The notes: generated from the sequence alone by a model not told the origin. A stretch of 64,000 nt of DNA from Berberis thunbergii (GCA_003290165.1 QNQO01000537.1:668825-732824); one strand, 5' to 3'. Counted from the stretch's first letter, positions 24,345 to 35,639 are shown. Numbers and translations: made by a program.

Positions 24345-25896
24345 AACAGTTTTGACCCCCTTCTTATCCTTTATAGTTAGATCAAATTTCTGCAGAAGTA
24401 AAATTCACCTAATCAATCTTGCCTTAGTATCCTTTTTAGAAAGAAGGAACTTAAGAGCCCCATGGTCAGTAGAAATAGTGATAGGTGTACCAATCAAATA
24501 AGCACGAAATTTATCTAAAGCAAAAACTACAACTAGCAACTCTTTTTCAGTAGTTGAATAATTCTTTTAAGCATCATTAAGTGTTCGACTAGCATAGTAA
24601 ACAACAAAGGGCTTCCCTTCCCTTCATTGTCCCAAAACTGTCCCCACAACATAGTTGGTTGCATCACACATTATCTCAAATGGTAAATTCCAATCTGGTG
24701 GCTGCATGATGGGGGCAGAGGTGAGCCTATCAATGAGTGTTCGGAAGGTGTCTTCACACTCTTGTGTCCATTCAAACATGGCGTCTTTGACCAGGAGGCT
24801 ACTTAATGGTCTAGAGATGGCAGAAAAATTTGTATGAACCTCCTGTAAAAACCCGCGTGCCCTAGAAATGATCTCACATCCTTGACACTTTTAGGTGTAG
24901 GTAATTTAGAAATCAATTCAATTTTAGCTTTATCAACCTCGATTCCTTTATCAGAAACTATGTGTCCCAAACCTATTCCATAGGAAACCATGAAATGACA
25001 TTTTTCCTAATTAAGCACCAAACCCTTTGCTTCACATCAACTTAAAACAACTTTCAAGTGAAGTAAAGATGAATCAAAATAACCACCAAAAAACACTCAA
25101 ATCATCCATGAATACTTCCATATATATTTTCAACCATGTCACTAAAAATACTCATCATGAATATCTGAAAAGTAGCCGGTGCATTACACAAACCAAATGG
25201 CATACGCCGAAAAGCGTAAGTACCAAAAGGACATGTGAAAGTAATTTTATCCTGATCCTCTAGTGCAATCTCAATATAATAATATCCTGAATACCCATCT
25301 AGAAAGCAATAGAAATAATGATCAACTACTCGCTCTAAGATTTGGTCTATGAATGGAAGTGGAAAGTGATCATTGCAGGTGGCAGAATTAAGTTTCCTAT
25401 AATCGATGCACATGCGCCACCATGTCACTACCTTAGTAGGAACATGCACTCTCTCATCATTAGTCACCACTATTATTCCAGATTTCTTGGGAACCACTTG
25501 AGTTGGACTAATCCACTTGCTATCGGAGATGGGATAAATGATGTCTGCATCTAACAATTTTAAGACTTCCTTTTTCACCACTTCTTTCATAGTAGGGTTA
25601 AGTCGTCTTTGAGGTTCTCTACGGGGGTTAGCTCCTTCTTCTAAGTGAATCCTATGAGAACATATTAACGGGCTAATACCTTTGATGTCAGCTATAATCC
25701 AACTTAATGCAGATTTGTGCTCACGTAACATATTAATCAATTCTTCTTGTGAGCTATCAAGCACAGAAGAAATAATAACAGGAAAGATATCATCTGGTCC
25801 GAGGAATGCATGTTTAAGTCCCCCAGGCAGTGTAGCTAGGTCAACTTTCAAAGTTTCCACAGTGGATGGTTGTGGTTTCTGTCTTTCCCTTGACAA
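24345..25896 (-). pseudogene. Reverse transcriptase and RNase H of Athila-like pol
   Basis: From 25896 leftwards, a linker (LPGGLKHAFLGPDDIFPVII) leads into RT: MCIDYRKLNSATCNDHFPLP, FLDGYSGYYYIEIALEDQDK and FRRMPFGLCNAPATFQIFMM. The active site FMDDLSVF lies at about 25100, past a frameshift. Thumb and connection (SDKGIEVDKAKIELISKLPT, SVKDVRSFLGHAGFYRRFI) lie at 24803-24991. RNase H words (TISTDHGALKFLLSKKDTKA) follow near 24430-24480. There are several stops and frameshifts. Confidence 0.9.
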
Positions 25897-25926
25897 CTCC
25901 TCAAAACATGGTTGCCATTGTCGTCC

Positions 25927-26550
25927 TCATTTATCCTTTAACCTTGAAACAACAGTAATATCAAAAGCATTGTCACGATAAAATGAACTCTTAGAATAAA
26001 AAATAGAAAGGAGGTACACTAAGGTTTTAGAGTCTGCGCTCAGGAGCGCCTCCTCTGATATCAACGTGTCTATCATGTAAGTATGATGACACTCATCATC
26101 ACGTGGTTGTTTGCTAATATTGAATATGTTGACCTCCAGAGTCATGTTCCCAAAAGACAGCTTCATTAGACCGTTCCTGCAATTGATAAGAGCGTTAGCT
26201 ATGGCAAGAAAATGTCTACCTAAAATAATCGGAACTGTAGACTCCATATTAATCGCATAATGAGTATCTAAAATAAGAAAGTCGACGGGATGGTAAAACT
26301 TATCAATCTGCAGCAAGACATCCTCGACTATTCCTCTTGGCTTATTAATCGATCTATCAGCCAATTGTAGTACCACGGATGTGAGTTTAATCTCTCCTAG
26401 ACCCAGTCGCAAGTAAATAGAATATGACATTAGATTTACATTTGCTCCTAAATCCAACAAGGCTTGGCAAAACTCATAAGTTCCAATCTGGCAGGTGACT
26501 ATAGGACACCCTGGATCTTTGTACTTGGGTGGTGTGCTTTGCTCAATCAC
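25927..26550 (-). pseudogene. Retroviral-type aspartic protease of the Athila-like element
   Basis: A 207-residue open segment with the active-site region ALLDLGANVNLM, where D-L-G stands for the usual D-T/S-G, as is normal in this clade. The flap region and LQLADRSINKPRGIVEDVLL and VPIILGRHFLA follow. It cleaves the gag-pol polyprotein in active elements. This part is open, but the flanking frames are broken. Confidence 0.85.
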
Positions 26551-26559
26551 CGCACTTAC

Positions 26560-27650
26560 CTAATTTGTCAAGAAGGCAGTCTTCTTGATATGATGTTTCC
26601 TCTTGATAGTGCATAGATCCTTGATGACCCTCGCATAAGTTGGTACCTGTTTAATCACATGCAGCAAAGGTAAGTTAATTTTAACCTGTTTCAAGTGTTC
26701 TAGAATCTCACCATGCAATTCTGATTTCTTTATAGTAGGTCGTAGTGCCCGAGGAAAATGAATTGGAACTGGAATGTTCCTGTTCGGCTCATCCTCAGGG
26801 ATGTTCTCCTTTGCACTTGGGGAGGTGCCTATAGTCATGGACGAGCTTGATCCATCTAAAATCTTACCACTCCGAGTAGTGATGACATTAACCTCTTTGA
26901 CATTATGAGAGTCTGAAATAGAAGTTTGTGCCATAAGTTGGCCTTTCGGATTTGCTTGAGGCTGTGATGGAAATTGGTTCCGCTCTTGTACTGTTAATGA
27001 ACTTGTCAGCTTGGTTATCTGGCTTTTGATCTCATTGTTCTCTTCTGCCAAATGTGTCAATGCAACCTCAATTTTTGATTAGTTTTACCTTGTGCCTCTA
27101 TAAATGCATGTAATGTATCTGATAAAGAACTTCTATTAGATTGCGCATTGTATGGAGGTGCAGGGTATGACCTAGGTGGTTGTGCCTGTGAGTGTGTAGG
27201 TTGGTCTACTTCGGACCTCCAGCCTAAGTTAGGGTGATCTCTCCAGCCAGAATTGTAAGTGTTAGAGAATGATGAGTAAGGCTTCTTGTACATCCCTAAG
27301 GCGTTACATTGTTCCTCATAAACCTCTCTCATCTTAGTCAAAGTCGGGCAATCCTGTGCTAAGTGTTCAACTCCCCCGCATATAAAACAGGCGTCATATA
27401 GCTCAACCCTGACGACAGTATGTGTGGGCCTACCATCCTTTGTCTTAAGTGCCTTTAACTCTCTAGTCACTCTATTCAATTGGGCTCTAAGGTTGTCCTC
27501 TTTCTTAAGTTGGTAGACTCTAGCTTGGTGTGTTCTATCCGTACTCTCAGTAGCATTTGGACCAGTCCAAGTATGAGCATTTTCAACCAAGTCATTCCGG
27601 TATTCAATGGCCTCGTCAGGGTTCTATTGCAAAAACTCTCTATTACACAC
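26560..27650 (-). pseudogene. Gag, C-terminal part, of the Athila-like element
   Basis: From 27650 leftwards come NPDEAIEYRNDLVENAHTWT, then the CCHC zinc knuckle CFICGGVEHLAQDCPTLTKM (about 27390-27330). The conserved YEEQCNALGMYKKPYS and a Pro-rich stretch follow. The next segment (from 27060) is a coiled coil and continues to LPLLHVIKQVPTYARVIKDL. It packages RNA in virus-like particles. The N-terminal capsid part is missing because homology stops at about 27650. Confidence 0.85.
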
Positions 27651-27777
27651 CATCTCAACCTCTACGAGATCAATCTCAATCTCTTCATCTCCATCTCGCA
27701 TCACTATCTCTATGAGGTTGCACTATCAATTTTTTTTCTTCTTTGTCAAGTTAGTCTGCGAAAGCGAACAACAGAGG

Positions 27778-27938
27778 ATGCATCTGTACAATGCATGGCT
27801 TCCAGAGCCAGTTTCAGAAGAGACGAACAAAGAGAAGGAGTCATTCGATTCGGCCGTGAGGTTTCTCAAAGACTCTTGGCGATCCAATGATCCCGAATCG
27901 GTCTACTTTACTATCAAATGGATTTCTATCACTGATCT
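27778..27938 (+). pseudogene. First exon of proteasome activator PA200 (PSME4), captured fragment
   Basis: Starts MHLYNAWLPEPVSEETNKEK and ends KWISITDL at a GTGAGT donor (27939), with no stop. Plant PA200 begins with MHLYN.WLPPPVAEETKKEK, so this is its initiator exon. PA200 caps the 20S proteasome in the nucleus. The next PA200 exon is absent downstream, where alpha-galactosidase exons follow instead. The sequence 27655-27777 (CT-rich) may be its 5' leader. Confidence 0.82.
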
Positions 27939-28723
27939 GTGAGTTTTACTTCCTCTCATTTCAATCTTCAATCTTCAATTTCGATTTCGTCTTCAATTTC
28001 AATGTTTTTCTGTGTTCCTTATTGAATGATTTTTACGTGTTTTATGCTCTAATTCATCAACTTGGGTTTGGTTGGTATTGAATTTGCTTCTCTTGGTTGC
28101 CTAATTGGAAGAATTTTATTGAGAATGAGCCAATTTTGTTTAACTTCAATGAGGATATCACTTGTGTTTTTTAAATCGAGGTGGTTTCCAGGTTTAATAT
28201 GATGATTTTTTGCTTATTTTGATTGTTTTTTTTTCCTTTTAGGTCAGTTAGGTGGTTTTGCACGTGTTATCTTGTTGAATTTATTTGAAGAGTTAGATGA
28301 ATCAACCATGAGCTGTGGGTTTAGTGTTTGAGTTGGAGGGTTTAGGGTTTGCGCATTGTCCATTATTCAATTTCTCCTTCATTTTGTGTCCAATTGTTTC
28401 AAATCGTACTATTGTATGGTTGGTAGAATAAATGTGATTAATTTCAAATCGTATTATCACGTGGAAGGTCCATAATTTTTATTCTATGTGAATGGTAAGT
28501 CAATTTGTTCAATCTGTAAAGAAATAATTTGTTCAAAATGATAAATGGGCATTTTATTCTAGATCTGGTGCATGGAATGGTAAAATTAGTATTTCAAGTG
28601 TCCGCGTACCATTCAAATCTAACATCCTTTCATCAAGAAGAGTACATGCTGCCTCTCTAAATCCAGAGTTCCATCTATGAGTTTGTAGTCAGAAGTTGAT
28701 AGTTTTACATGGTTGTTTTACAG
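27939..28723. other. Intron-like filler within the gene-fragment mosaic
   Basis: T-rich, intron-like. It may be the first PA200 intron joined to an alpha-galactosidase intron. No exon seen. Confidence 0.4.
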
Positions 28724-29106
28724 ACCTGACATGCGGGGTGGTATGACAACAGAGGAATACATATTTCATTTTAGTATATGGGCATTAATCAAGGTACGGC
28801 TGCGAATTTAAAAAAATATTTGTGTAATCTAATTAGTAGCTGAAAAGGGGATTCTTGAACATATAAAGGCTCCACTATTGATTGGTTTTGATATTAGATC
28901 AATGGACAATATGACTGTTGAATTGCTTAGCAACTAGGAGGTAATTGATGCTAATCAAGGTAAAGTGATTATAATTTGTAGGTTATTGAATTCTAACAAA
29001 GTGTGCATTGTAATTTCCTAAGGTCTAATCATGCAATGCAAGTTTGATACAAACAGATTCACTTGGAGTACAAGGCAAGAAGGTTAGGAAGGATGGAGAT
29101 TTAGAG
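28724..29106 (+). pseudogene. Alpha-galactosidase, three internal exons, captured fragment
   Basis: Exon a, 28724-28793, reads PDMRGGMTTEEYIFHFSIWA. Exon b, 28869-28959, reads APLLIGFDIRSMDNMTVELL. Exon c, 29057-29106, reads DSLGVQGKKVRKDGDLE. Each has AG and GT splice sites. This is the GH27 family (melibiase), which releases galactose from raffinose-type sugars and cell-wall galactans. Compared with the family, five residues are missing after PDM. AAG has become TAG in exon b, and GCD, with an acidic residue, has become GFD. The N-terminal catalytic half is absent. Confidence 0.85.
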
Positions 29107-29329
29107 GTGACAATTCTCCCAATATTTTGTTTTTAGAATGCAAATGGGAAATTTAGATAAGGCTAGATATTCATCTTTGTCTGAAGTTTTTGTTAGGAAT
29201 TAATGTTCTTGCATGTTCCGTTGTCTTTGCGCCTTGTTTGGATGCAGCCAAACTATCCGCTACATAAATAAATACACTCCTAAGCTTCATAGTTTCTTCA
29301 CATATTTCTTTCTTTAGTTTCTCTGATCA

Positions 29330-30539
29330 ATGGGGTTAAATGGAAATGCCGAGTCCCTCGAGGATAAAAGCATGTTGGTTACTGGTTCTTCTGGCTTTCT
29401 AGGAAAAGGTGCATGATTATAAACCGCAAAGTGTTGTTTGTACCAATGCTTTGTTCTGCCTTATCTTTGATCTGTGTATCTTTATAGTCTAAACCTTGTG
29501 TGTTTGGGGTGCAGTATTTTGTTGAGAAAGTTCTGAGTTCAGCCTAATGTGAAGAGGCCTCTTCCTTCTTTTGAGAACTGCTGACACCAAGACAGCTTCT
29601 CATCACATGCATAATGAGGTACTTGTGTATGGTTGATTTCAAAGAAACTAGATATGCTTTAACATTTATTCTAAAAAGTTCTATTTTTTCCTGTCAAGAT
29701 TTTGTAATTACCTATTTGAAGCAATCCTGTTCTTGGAGGATATATGAGTTTGATTATGTTATCATCCTTCATATCTTTAGTCTTATAGAAACAAAACCAG
29801 ACAGTTTTCCACAAGTTGGATGTTAATTGGGTCTTTCTACTGAGTTGCTTGACTTAATTTTCCAGACTCTCAGATCCTTAATATATTGTTAATCAATGTG
29901 GCATTTTGGGTAAATGTGGTGTCAGTTAATGTCATTGTTTTTAAATAGGCTTAATTGTGTGTTAATCTTGGAGAAATCTCGTGTTTCAGGCACGTTTGGA
30001 GTTAATACTTTGTATGAGTGTGAAACAAAAAGATCAAATTGCTGGTATAAATATTAAATAATGGGATGGGTTTGTATCTGGTCGCCAAGTTTGATGAGAG
30101 GTAATTAATCAGTAAAACTTTAACATTTATTCCAAGGAATAACTAAATGGAAACACTGAATATATATATATATATATTGGTACAGATACGATGCCGCTTT
30201 GGGTACTAATACTTTTGGAGCTAAGAATATTCTGGAGTTTGCCAAGGACTGCAAGAAACTAGAGATGCTTCTTCATGTTTCAACTGGCAAGTTTTTATTT
30301 TTTTATTTTTTATTTTTTATTTTTTATTTTTTATTTTCATCTTTTATTTTTAAGATTTAATTTATGAACATGAGCATTTTAACATGTTTTTATTTCCAGC
30401 TTACGTGTGTGGAGAACAAACAAGGATTCAATTAGAGAAAGAATTCCAAATGGGTGAAACACTGAATGGAACCACTGGTTTAGACATTGAACAAGAGATG
30501 AAGCTAGTAGAAGAAAAACTCGATGAACTTAAATTTTAA
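29330..30539 (+). pseudogene. Fatty acyl-CoA reductase (FAR), 5' exons, captured fragment
   Basis: Exon 1, 29330-29408: MGLNGNAESLEDKSMLVTGS then GFLGK, a Rossmann NAD(P)H site TGSSGFLG. Exon 2, 29515-29618, is FVEKVL and later words with frameshifts and stops. Exon 3, 30186-30286: [20 protein letters not shown], then MLLHVST. Exon 4, 30400-30539: [16 protein letters not shown] and [20 protein letters not shown], ending at TAA where the family would go on. FARs reduce fatty acyl-CoA to alcohols for wax, suberin or sporopollenin. The exon holding the DxxxNLAA region between exons 2 and 3 is missing. The exon 3 donor is GCAAGT (GC-AG). The intron after exon 3 starts with a TTTTTA repeat (30290-30335). 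Confidence 0.87.
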
Positions 30540-30551
30540 AATACATTGTAG

Positions 30552-30680
30552 GTTGGTGAGCATGGTGCTCAGATGTTAGGAGGACAAAAGCAGAGGATAA
30601 CAAGTTCAAAAGTAGTAATAAAAGCACCTCGGATTTTGCTTCTAGATGAGACAATCAGCACATTGGACTTAGATAATTAA
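30552..30680 (+). pseudogene. ABCB (P-glycoprotein-type) ABC transporter NBD exon, captured fragment
   Basis: After an acceptor (TGTAG) the frame reads [20 protein letters not shown], then [18 protein letters not shown] and a stop. This is the ABC signature (LSGGQ, here LGGQ) and Walker B with the D-loop of an ABCB exporter half. LLLDE is intact, but SALD has become STLD and the rest is missing. It directly abuts the FAR fragment, so the junction joins two unrelated genes. Confidence 0.85.
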
Positions 30681-30757
30681 TAATTAAAGCAGCAATGAAG
30701 CTATGTCTTTTATTGTAATGAGTTTGTATATATATGTATTGATGAACCTATGAGAGC

Positions 30758-31181
30758 ACTACAGTGACGTCTATGTCCCATTTTGTTAATAGAAATAATT
30801 TTGAAGGAAATATTACAAAATTTTCATATTTATTTTATTACATATGTCTTTTATTGTAACTATTTAATTATAGCATTTTAAAAAACTATTTACGACAATA
30901 CTTTCTGAATGTTAAACCAAACAACTTATAACATTTATATAAATGTGATAGATAATACAACCATGAAATTAACAAATGCTATGATAGATAATATAACCAT
31001 GACATTCACAAATGCAATGTTGGATAGCGTTTTCATAGCATTCACAAATGCTATGTTGGATAGCATTTTTTAAGTGATATGTCAAAAAGATAACATAGGC
31101 TACTATGACTTGCACTAAATGTTATGATACATCTTTCATAGCATTCTTGCAATGTTGTAAGAGGCCAATTTTCTTATAGTG
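30758..31181. mobile_element. CACTA-like right end with subterminal repeats
   Basis: Ends TTTTCTTATAGTG at 31181, complement of CACTATAAGAAAA. Inside are many copies of CATAGCATT and its complement, and of ATAGATAATA-like words (about 30960-31150), typical of CACTA subterminal repeats. The left limit given is only the nearest CACTA word (30758). The true element may reach leftwards to include the gene fragments. Confidence 0.55.
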
Positions 31182-31184
31182 GCA

Positions 31185-33060
31185 ATCAGGCCCGCTTTGC
31201 TCTACTGACGAGATCATCATGACACGCGTACGCCGCAGATTAAAGGTCGGTTTGGTGTATCATAAGCTACTCCCATCGAGTTGGTGGGTCAGCTCATCGG
31301 TCCATCAAGTCATGTCTTAGAGGACCTGAGAAGTCATGATTGGTTTGAGACTGAATCGTCTCATTGAGCGGCATGCTTCATTAATTGGGCGTGCATCTGC
31401 TCGAGAAAGAAAAATGCGAAAATTATGTTTTCTATATAGATCCCCTTTCCTGCAGAGTTTATTTTCTTTACTCTTTGATCTTAGAGACTCTGCTTTGTTA
31501 TTTCGATTTCCGTGTTTTTTTTTTTTTTTTTTTTTTTTTATACTTTGCTCAACTTTTGTGGTCGAAAGGTTGTATGTTCTTCAATGGCGCACCAGAATCA
31601 ACTTTCTGATGAACTGTTTTTTAAAGGTCGTAAGTTCTTCGAGGAGAGGTCAATCTCTTAGTCGAATCCGAAAGGCCATCGTGAGACATATGGGATCCCT
31701 GATGATCTGGTGCTCTTCACATTGGGCGCTGGTCAGATGACGTCTCATCCGGAATAATTTATCTGTTTGCACTAACGTATGCTCCAATTGGGCATCCATT
31801 TTTGTGTCATCAAGGAAATTTGAAATTCTTGGCTTACCTCGGCATTGCGCCCACTCAGTTGGTGCCGAACGGGTATAGGATGGTGATCGCCATTTTGATT
31901 AAGGCGAAGGACGTTGATGTCTGAGTGTCTCTAAGGATGATCCTACTGCTCACTTCTCCTCGGATAAATGAGCATGTTGTGTGTGTGCCGACGTCGCCGA
32001 ACTGCTTTGGCAATCTGCCTGATGACTTTATGTTTTGGCAGAAATATTGCTTCATGGCTTCTAAGGAATCAAAGTATTTTGAGCTTGTTTGTCATCCGAT
32101 TGAGCAGAAGTTCAGGCAACTAAGTAAGTTTAATTCCATTCTTGATCCTTCAAGTGTTAATTGCCTATTGAATTGTTATCCGTGCTATTTGTAGGGTGAT
32201 TTCCAACTACTCCCCTTTGTCATGAGGATGAAACAGCCATGGAAAAATTCAATGACATGCCTCGGATGCGGTAGAGGATGTCGTTCAGTGTTCTAATATC
32301 AAACGCAATGGACTGTGGGCTCATGGGCATGAGGCTCCCACCCTTTTTAGAGTTTCAAAGCCGAAATCTGAAGGCGAACCCTCTTCAAAAAAAGAGGAAG
32401 CTCCCAAAGATTAAAATTCCAAGCCTATCAAGGAGAGCAGAGCTGAATGATGCGCTTTCTTCTTCTGTGCATTCGAAGAAGCCTCGTGTTGCGACTAAGT
32501 CTGCTCTTTTTGAGCGTTCAACCCCTTCAAAGGGGAGACACAAAGTTGTGGGGCAAGTTCTCAACTAGACCGCTGGGATGGAAGGTGTTGTGTCCGAGGG
32601 GCACGATATCCAGACAAGGGCCTCTATTTCTCTTCCCGACTTGGAGGAGTATCTGCAAATGGTAAGGGTTGAAGATGGAACGAAGCTAAGCACTGAGTAG
32701 GTGAAGATCACGAATAACCTATTGTTGCAGGCGAGTATGGCAGCTTCATCTGATGCAGGTCTGATTCGTCCTTTTTCGTTGAAGAATTTTAAATATAACC
32801 ATTCTTTGGATTGCGGTTCTTCCCGGCTTGTTGAAGAATCATTTGACTGTCGTCTTTACGGCGAGAAGTATCCTCCGCATCGCCTGTATTGTTCCCCGTC
32901 TCGATCTCAACCTCACATTGAGGTGACGACGGGTCCGAGAGATAACTCACTTCCTTCTTCCCTTTCCACGGCTTTCGAGTCGGTTCGTGAAAGAGAGCCG
33001 ATGGTTGTAAGCAAGGGAAGGCGGTGGATGAGGGCCTCGATGCGGTGAAGACAACGAAGG
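31185..33060 (+). pseudogene. Gag-only element copy 2 (LTR tail plus broken gag-like gene)
   Basis: 31185-31272 matches the end of the 13.2-kb LTR (GAGATCATCATGACACGCGT, GTGTATCATA) and is followed by the same CTACTCCC..GTTGGTGGG motif. The gag-like frame starts at ATG 31584 (MAHQNQLSDELFFKGRKFFE). It shares KGRKFFEER and the GIAPTQLVPNGYR segment (copy 1: RIHPVQLGPNGYR), and CFGNLPDDFMFW. It is Pro/Ser-rich later on and broken many times. A T21 run lies at 31519-31539. The coiled-coil part is lost: homology ends near 33060. Confidence 0.6.
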
Positions 33061-33118
33061 GCGGTGTTGGAGTAATTTCAGCCTATTCACTCTGGATGTG
33101 TTGAAGATGAGCAACCTA

Positions 33119-33460
33119 CACTACAACATATATAGGATAGCACGTTGTCATATGCTTATGACAACGTCCATCGACATGTCAAGGAATCAAGGATCGTTAT
33201 AGGTATGGTGCATTCTACAACTTGCATTTTGCGTCATCGAATCATGTCCTTGTAGGTTTACAAGGACTTAAGTTGCACATTGTCAGTGTCTTCAATGACA
33301 TCCTCAGTAAGTCATTAAGAAGGCGAAGAAATGACGTGCCTTGATGTCGTTGTGCAAGACGTAATTGATGAATAACAACGTGATGGTCGCGATTTAACTA
33401 ATCGTTGAGGGTGGATAATGCACGTCTTATTGCAAACGATGACGCCAATGCTTGTCATCA
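33119..33460 (+). mobile_element. CACTA-like left end (CACTACAACA)
   Basis: Starts CACTACAACATATATAGG, a common plant CACTA terminus. It is followed by short inverted and repeated words (GTTGTCAT / ATGACAAC). No right end or transposase found. Confidence 0.45.
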
Positions 33461-33475
33461 AATTGTTTGCTAAAA

Positions 33476-33512
33476 CACACACACACACACAGATATATAT
33501 ATATATATATAT
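33476..33512 (+). repeat. (CA)n-(TA)n compound microsatellite
   Basis: ACACACACACACACACAC followed by ATATATATATATATATAT. Confidence 0.95.
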
Positions 33513-34305
33513 GAGGATGGGCCGGCCTGGGTAACCTCAATTAACCGATATTTCGGGGCAGTCCTGGTCTTGCCAATTTTTTTAGCCCTGTTATTACTCA
33601 AATCCAAACAATATTTGCCTTTTTTTTGCCAAAAGACACAAAGAAAGTATCCAACATATTTCAAGTATCTTTTTTTTTAATTTAACCTCAGGGACGATGC
33701 CAGTCCTTTATTACCCATCAAAAAAAATTTACATCAAATTGGGGGTACATTATGACTTTACACGAATAAAAGAACTCATGGGAACTAAATAAACAATTGT
33801 GCCAAAGTTCAACGAGTTACCTTGCCCAAACAACGCTCAACTCCAAACATCCAGCCTTACTCCTTATACAAAACGACAAGTGCCATCAAAACAATTGTTG
33901 AAATATCATACACCCAAACAGAGCCGACTTGAGTCTACTTTTGTGGTATTAAGTATTACAATAAGCAATACCTGTAAAGAATGGAAACATGGTTCAACCC
34001 TCGGTGAAACCATGATTTGCATATATGATTTGTTCTTTATTTTGAAGTTCATTGATTGAACAAGGATGATACACAAGAAAATTTCTATAGACAATATGAG
34101 CTGGTGAGCTCCTTCAGACATAGTTCAACAACCATTCAATGCTCCATATGCATTCAACAAGATCGTCTTTTTTTTGTTTTAACGATCAAGGACTGGATCC
34201 CATGAATGAATCGATTTAATTGTATGATAAATTAAGATGTATACTGACTAAATATGCATGTAGAACTGGAATTACCTCCCTGAAACTTAATGAGGCTTCC
34301 ATTAA
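33513..34305. other. Unassigned spacer
   Basis: No recognisable protein or RNA. Two patches (33520-33600 and 33680-33720) have the look of degraded repeat ends. Confidence 0.35.
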
Positions 34306-35431
34306 TAGGGAAGGCAGTGGGGTGAATTTTCCGTATATCCGCTCCACTCGCCCCATTTGGGGTGGATTTGGTTAAGGCTAAATGGAGGTCAGGGCGGATA
34401 CGAATATCCAAACTGTATCCGTTTATTATTCGGGGCGGATACAGATTTGGCTATATCCGCCCCACGGATATCCCTTTATATAAGTATTTTACTAAAATAA
34501 CCTTAAGCCCTTAACAAAACCCTAACCCTAAACAATTTTCACACACAGATCTCAGCTTCTCTTATCTCTCAAGGCTCTCTCATCTCGCCTCTCTGCACTC
34601 TCATCTTGCCTCATCTCCCTGCTCCCGCCTCTTTGCTCTCTGCCCTCGCCTCATCTCCCTCATATCACTCTCTGCATTCTCATCTCGCCTCTCTGCACTC
34701 TCATATCCCTCGCCTCTCATCTCGCCTCTCTACACTCTGCTTTCTTCACCTCCCTATTTTTTTCGTCTTCTTCCCCTCTTCTTATTCTTCTTCTTCTTCT
34801 TCTCCATTGAATATCTTCCAACCTCTCCCATACAAAACCCCAAAAGTCGCAGCAGAGCAGATCTTTGCTCTAATATTTGCTTTGGTTTCTAATCTTTGGG
34901 CAAAATCTCAGTCCAATAGTAAGATTGGACGAAGATTCGCTTAAAAACCTAAAAATGGAAGAGAGGTGTTCGTTGTTCTTTCTTTCTTTCATTAGCCGGA
35001 TCTGAAGAAGCTGCGATTATTGAGGAAGCTAACATCCATATGGAGATCGATTTTGCAGGAGTCAAAACAAATAGGTAAATCGATTTTCTGGGATTAGCCA
35101 GATCTAAAACAAATTGGGGGTCGATTTGCATGAATAGGGAGAGAGAACGAGAGGGGATTGAATCCTGAATTGTCAATTGCATGTGTAAATGGTTAGAGAA
35201 TTAAAATCAATTTGTATGTATATATGTATGCTTACCTTGCCCTGTTCTAATTCATTCGAACATTTTTTTTTATAAATTAAATGGTTAATTGGGGCGGGGC
35301 AGATATCCGCCAATCCGTTCGGGGCGGAGATGGTTTTAACAAATATATAAACGGATATTCGAGACAGATTCGTGACGGGGCGGGAACGGATTTGTCCAAA
35401 TCTGCCCGAATCCGCCTCGTTGCAATCCCTA
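34306..35431. mobile_element. Non-autonomous hAT-type element 1
   Basis: The left end TAGGGAAGGCAGTGGGG and the right end, complement of TAGGGATTGCAACGAGG, form inverted ends. Subterminal GGGGCGGATA / TATCCGCCCC words follow. The flanks TCCATTAA (34298-34305) and TCTATTAA (35432-35439) are an 8-bp duplication with one change. The interior (34540-34950) is CT-rich with repeated CATCTCGCCTCTCTGCACTC words, like a captured 5' leader or first exon of unknown origin. There is no transposase. Confidence 0.82.
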
Positions 35432-35549
35432 TCTATTAAACATATTCACTCCAAGTGATAAAGTATTCGTAGAAATTACTGATCAGATTATTAAGTGAAC
35501 AACAAAAGTAAGTACTAGGCTTTATGTATAAGGCACTAACTATTTTTAC

Positions 35550-35639
35550 TGCAATGCCACCTCGCTTTTTCTCTGAGTTGAATGGGAATGCATGAAGAAC
35601 TGTGGACTCTGACCTCACAACATCAAACTTCATACCAAG
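35550..35639 (-). pseudogene. One exon of an autoinhibited Ca2+-ATPase (ACA type)
   Basis: A 90-bp exon flanked by AG (35641-35640) and GT (35549-35548) on the minus strand. It reads LGMKFDVVRSESTVLHAFPF and NSEKKRGGIA. This is the nucleotide-binding domain of type IIB P-type Ca2+ pumps, whose usual words are VLHVFPFNSEKKRGGVAV. The frame is intact, but no neighbouring exon of the pump is visible, so I read it as a stray fragment. Confidence 0.78.

Larger units (their letters stand above)
19427..27650 (-). mobile_element. Athila-like Ty3/gypsy retrotransposon, 5'-truncated
   Basis: A minus-strand element with a 3' LTR at 19427-20731 (TGATTACGCC...CCATCA on the plus strand). The polypurine tract lies beside it (complement of AATACTCCCAAACC, 20732-20745). 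A long non-coding stretch (20746-22885) follows. Then come integrase, RNase H, RT, protease and gag, read right to left up to about 27650, where homology stops abruptly at a MVCNREFLQ-like gag segment. The 5' gag, primer-binding site and 5' LTR are missing. The order gag-PR-RT-RH-IN is Ty3/gypsy. Motifs such as NPDEAIEYRNDLVENAHTWT and the protease wording are typical of Athila-like elements. Many frameshifts make it inactive. Confidence 0.9.

Noticed and set aside
28724..28793. Second PA200 exon after the PA200 first exon
   Set aside because: The sequence fits alpha-galactosidase (GGMTTEEY, HFSIWAL) and not PA200.
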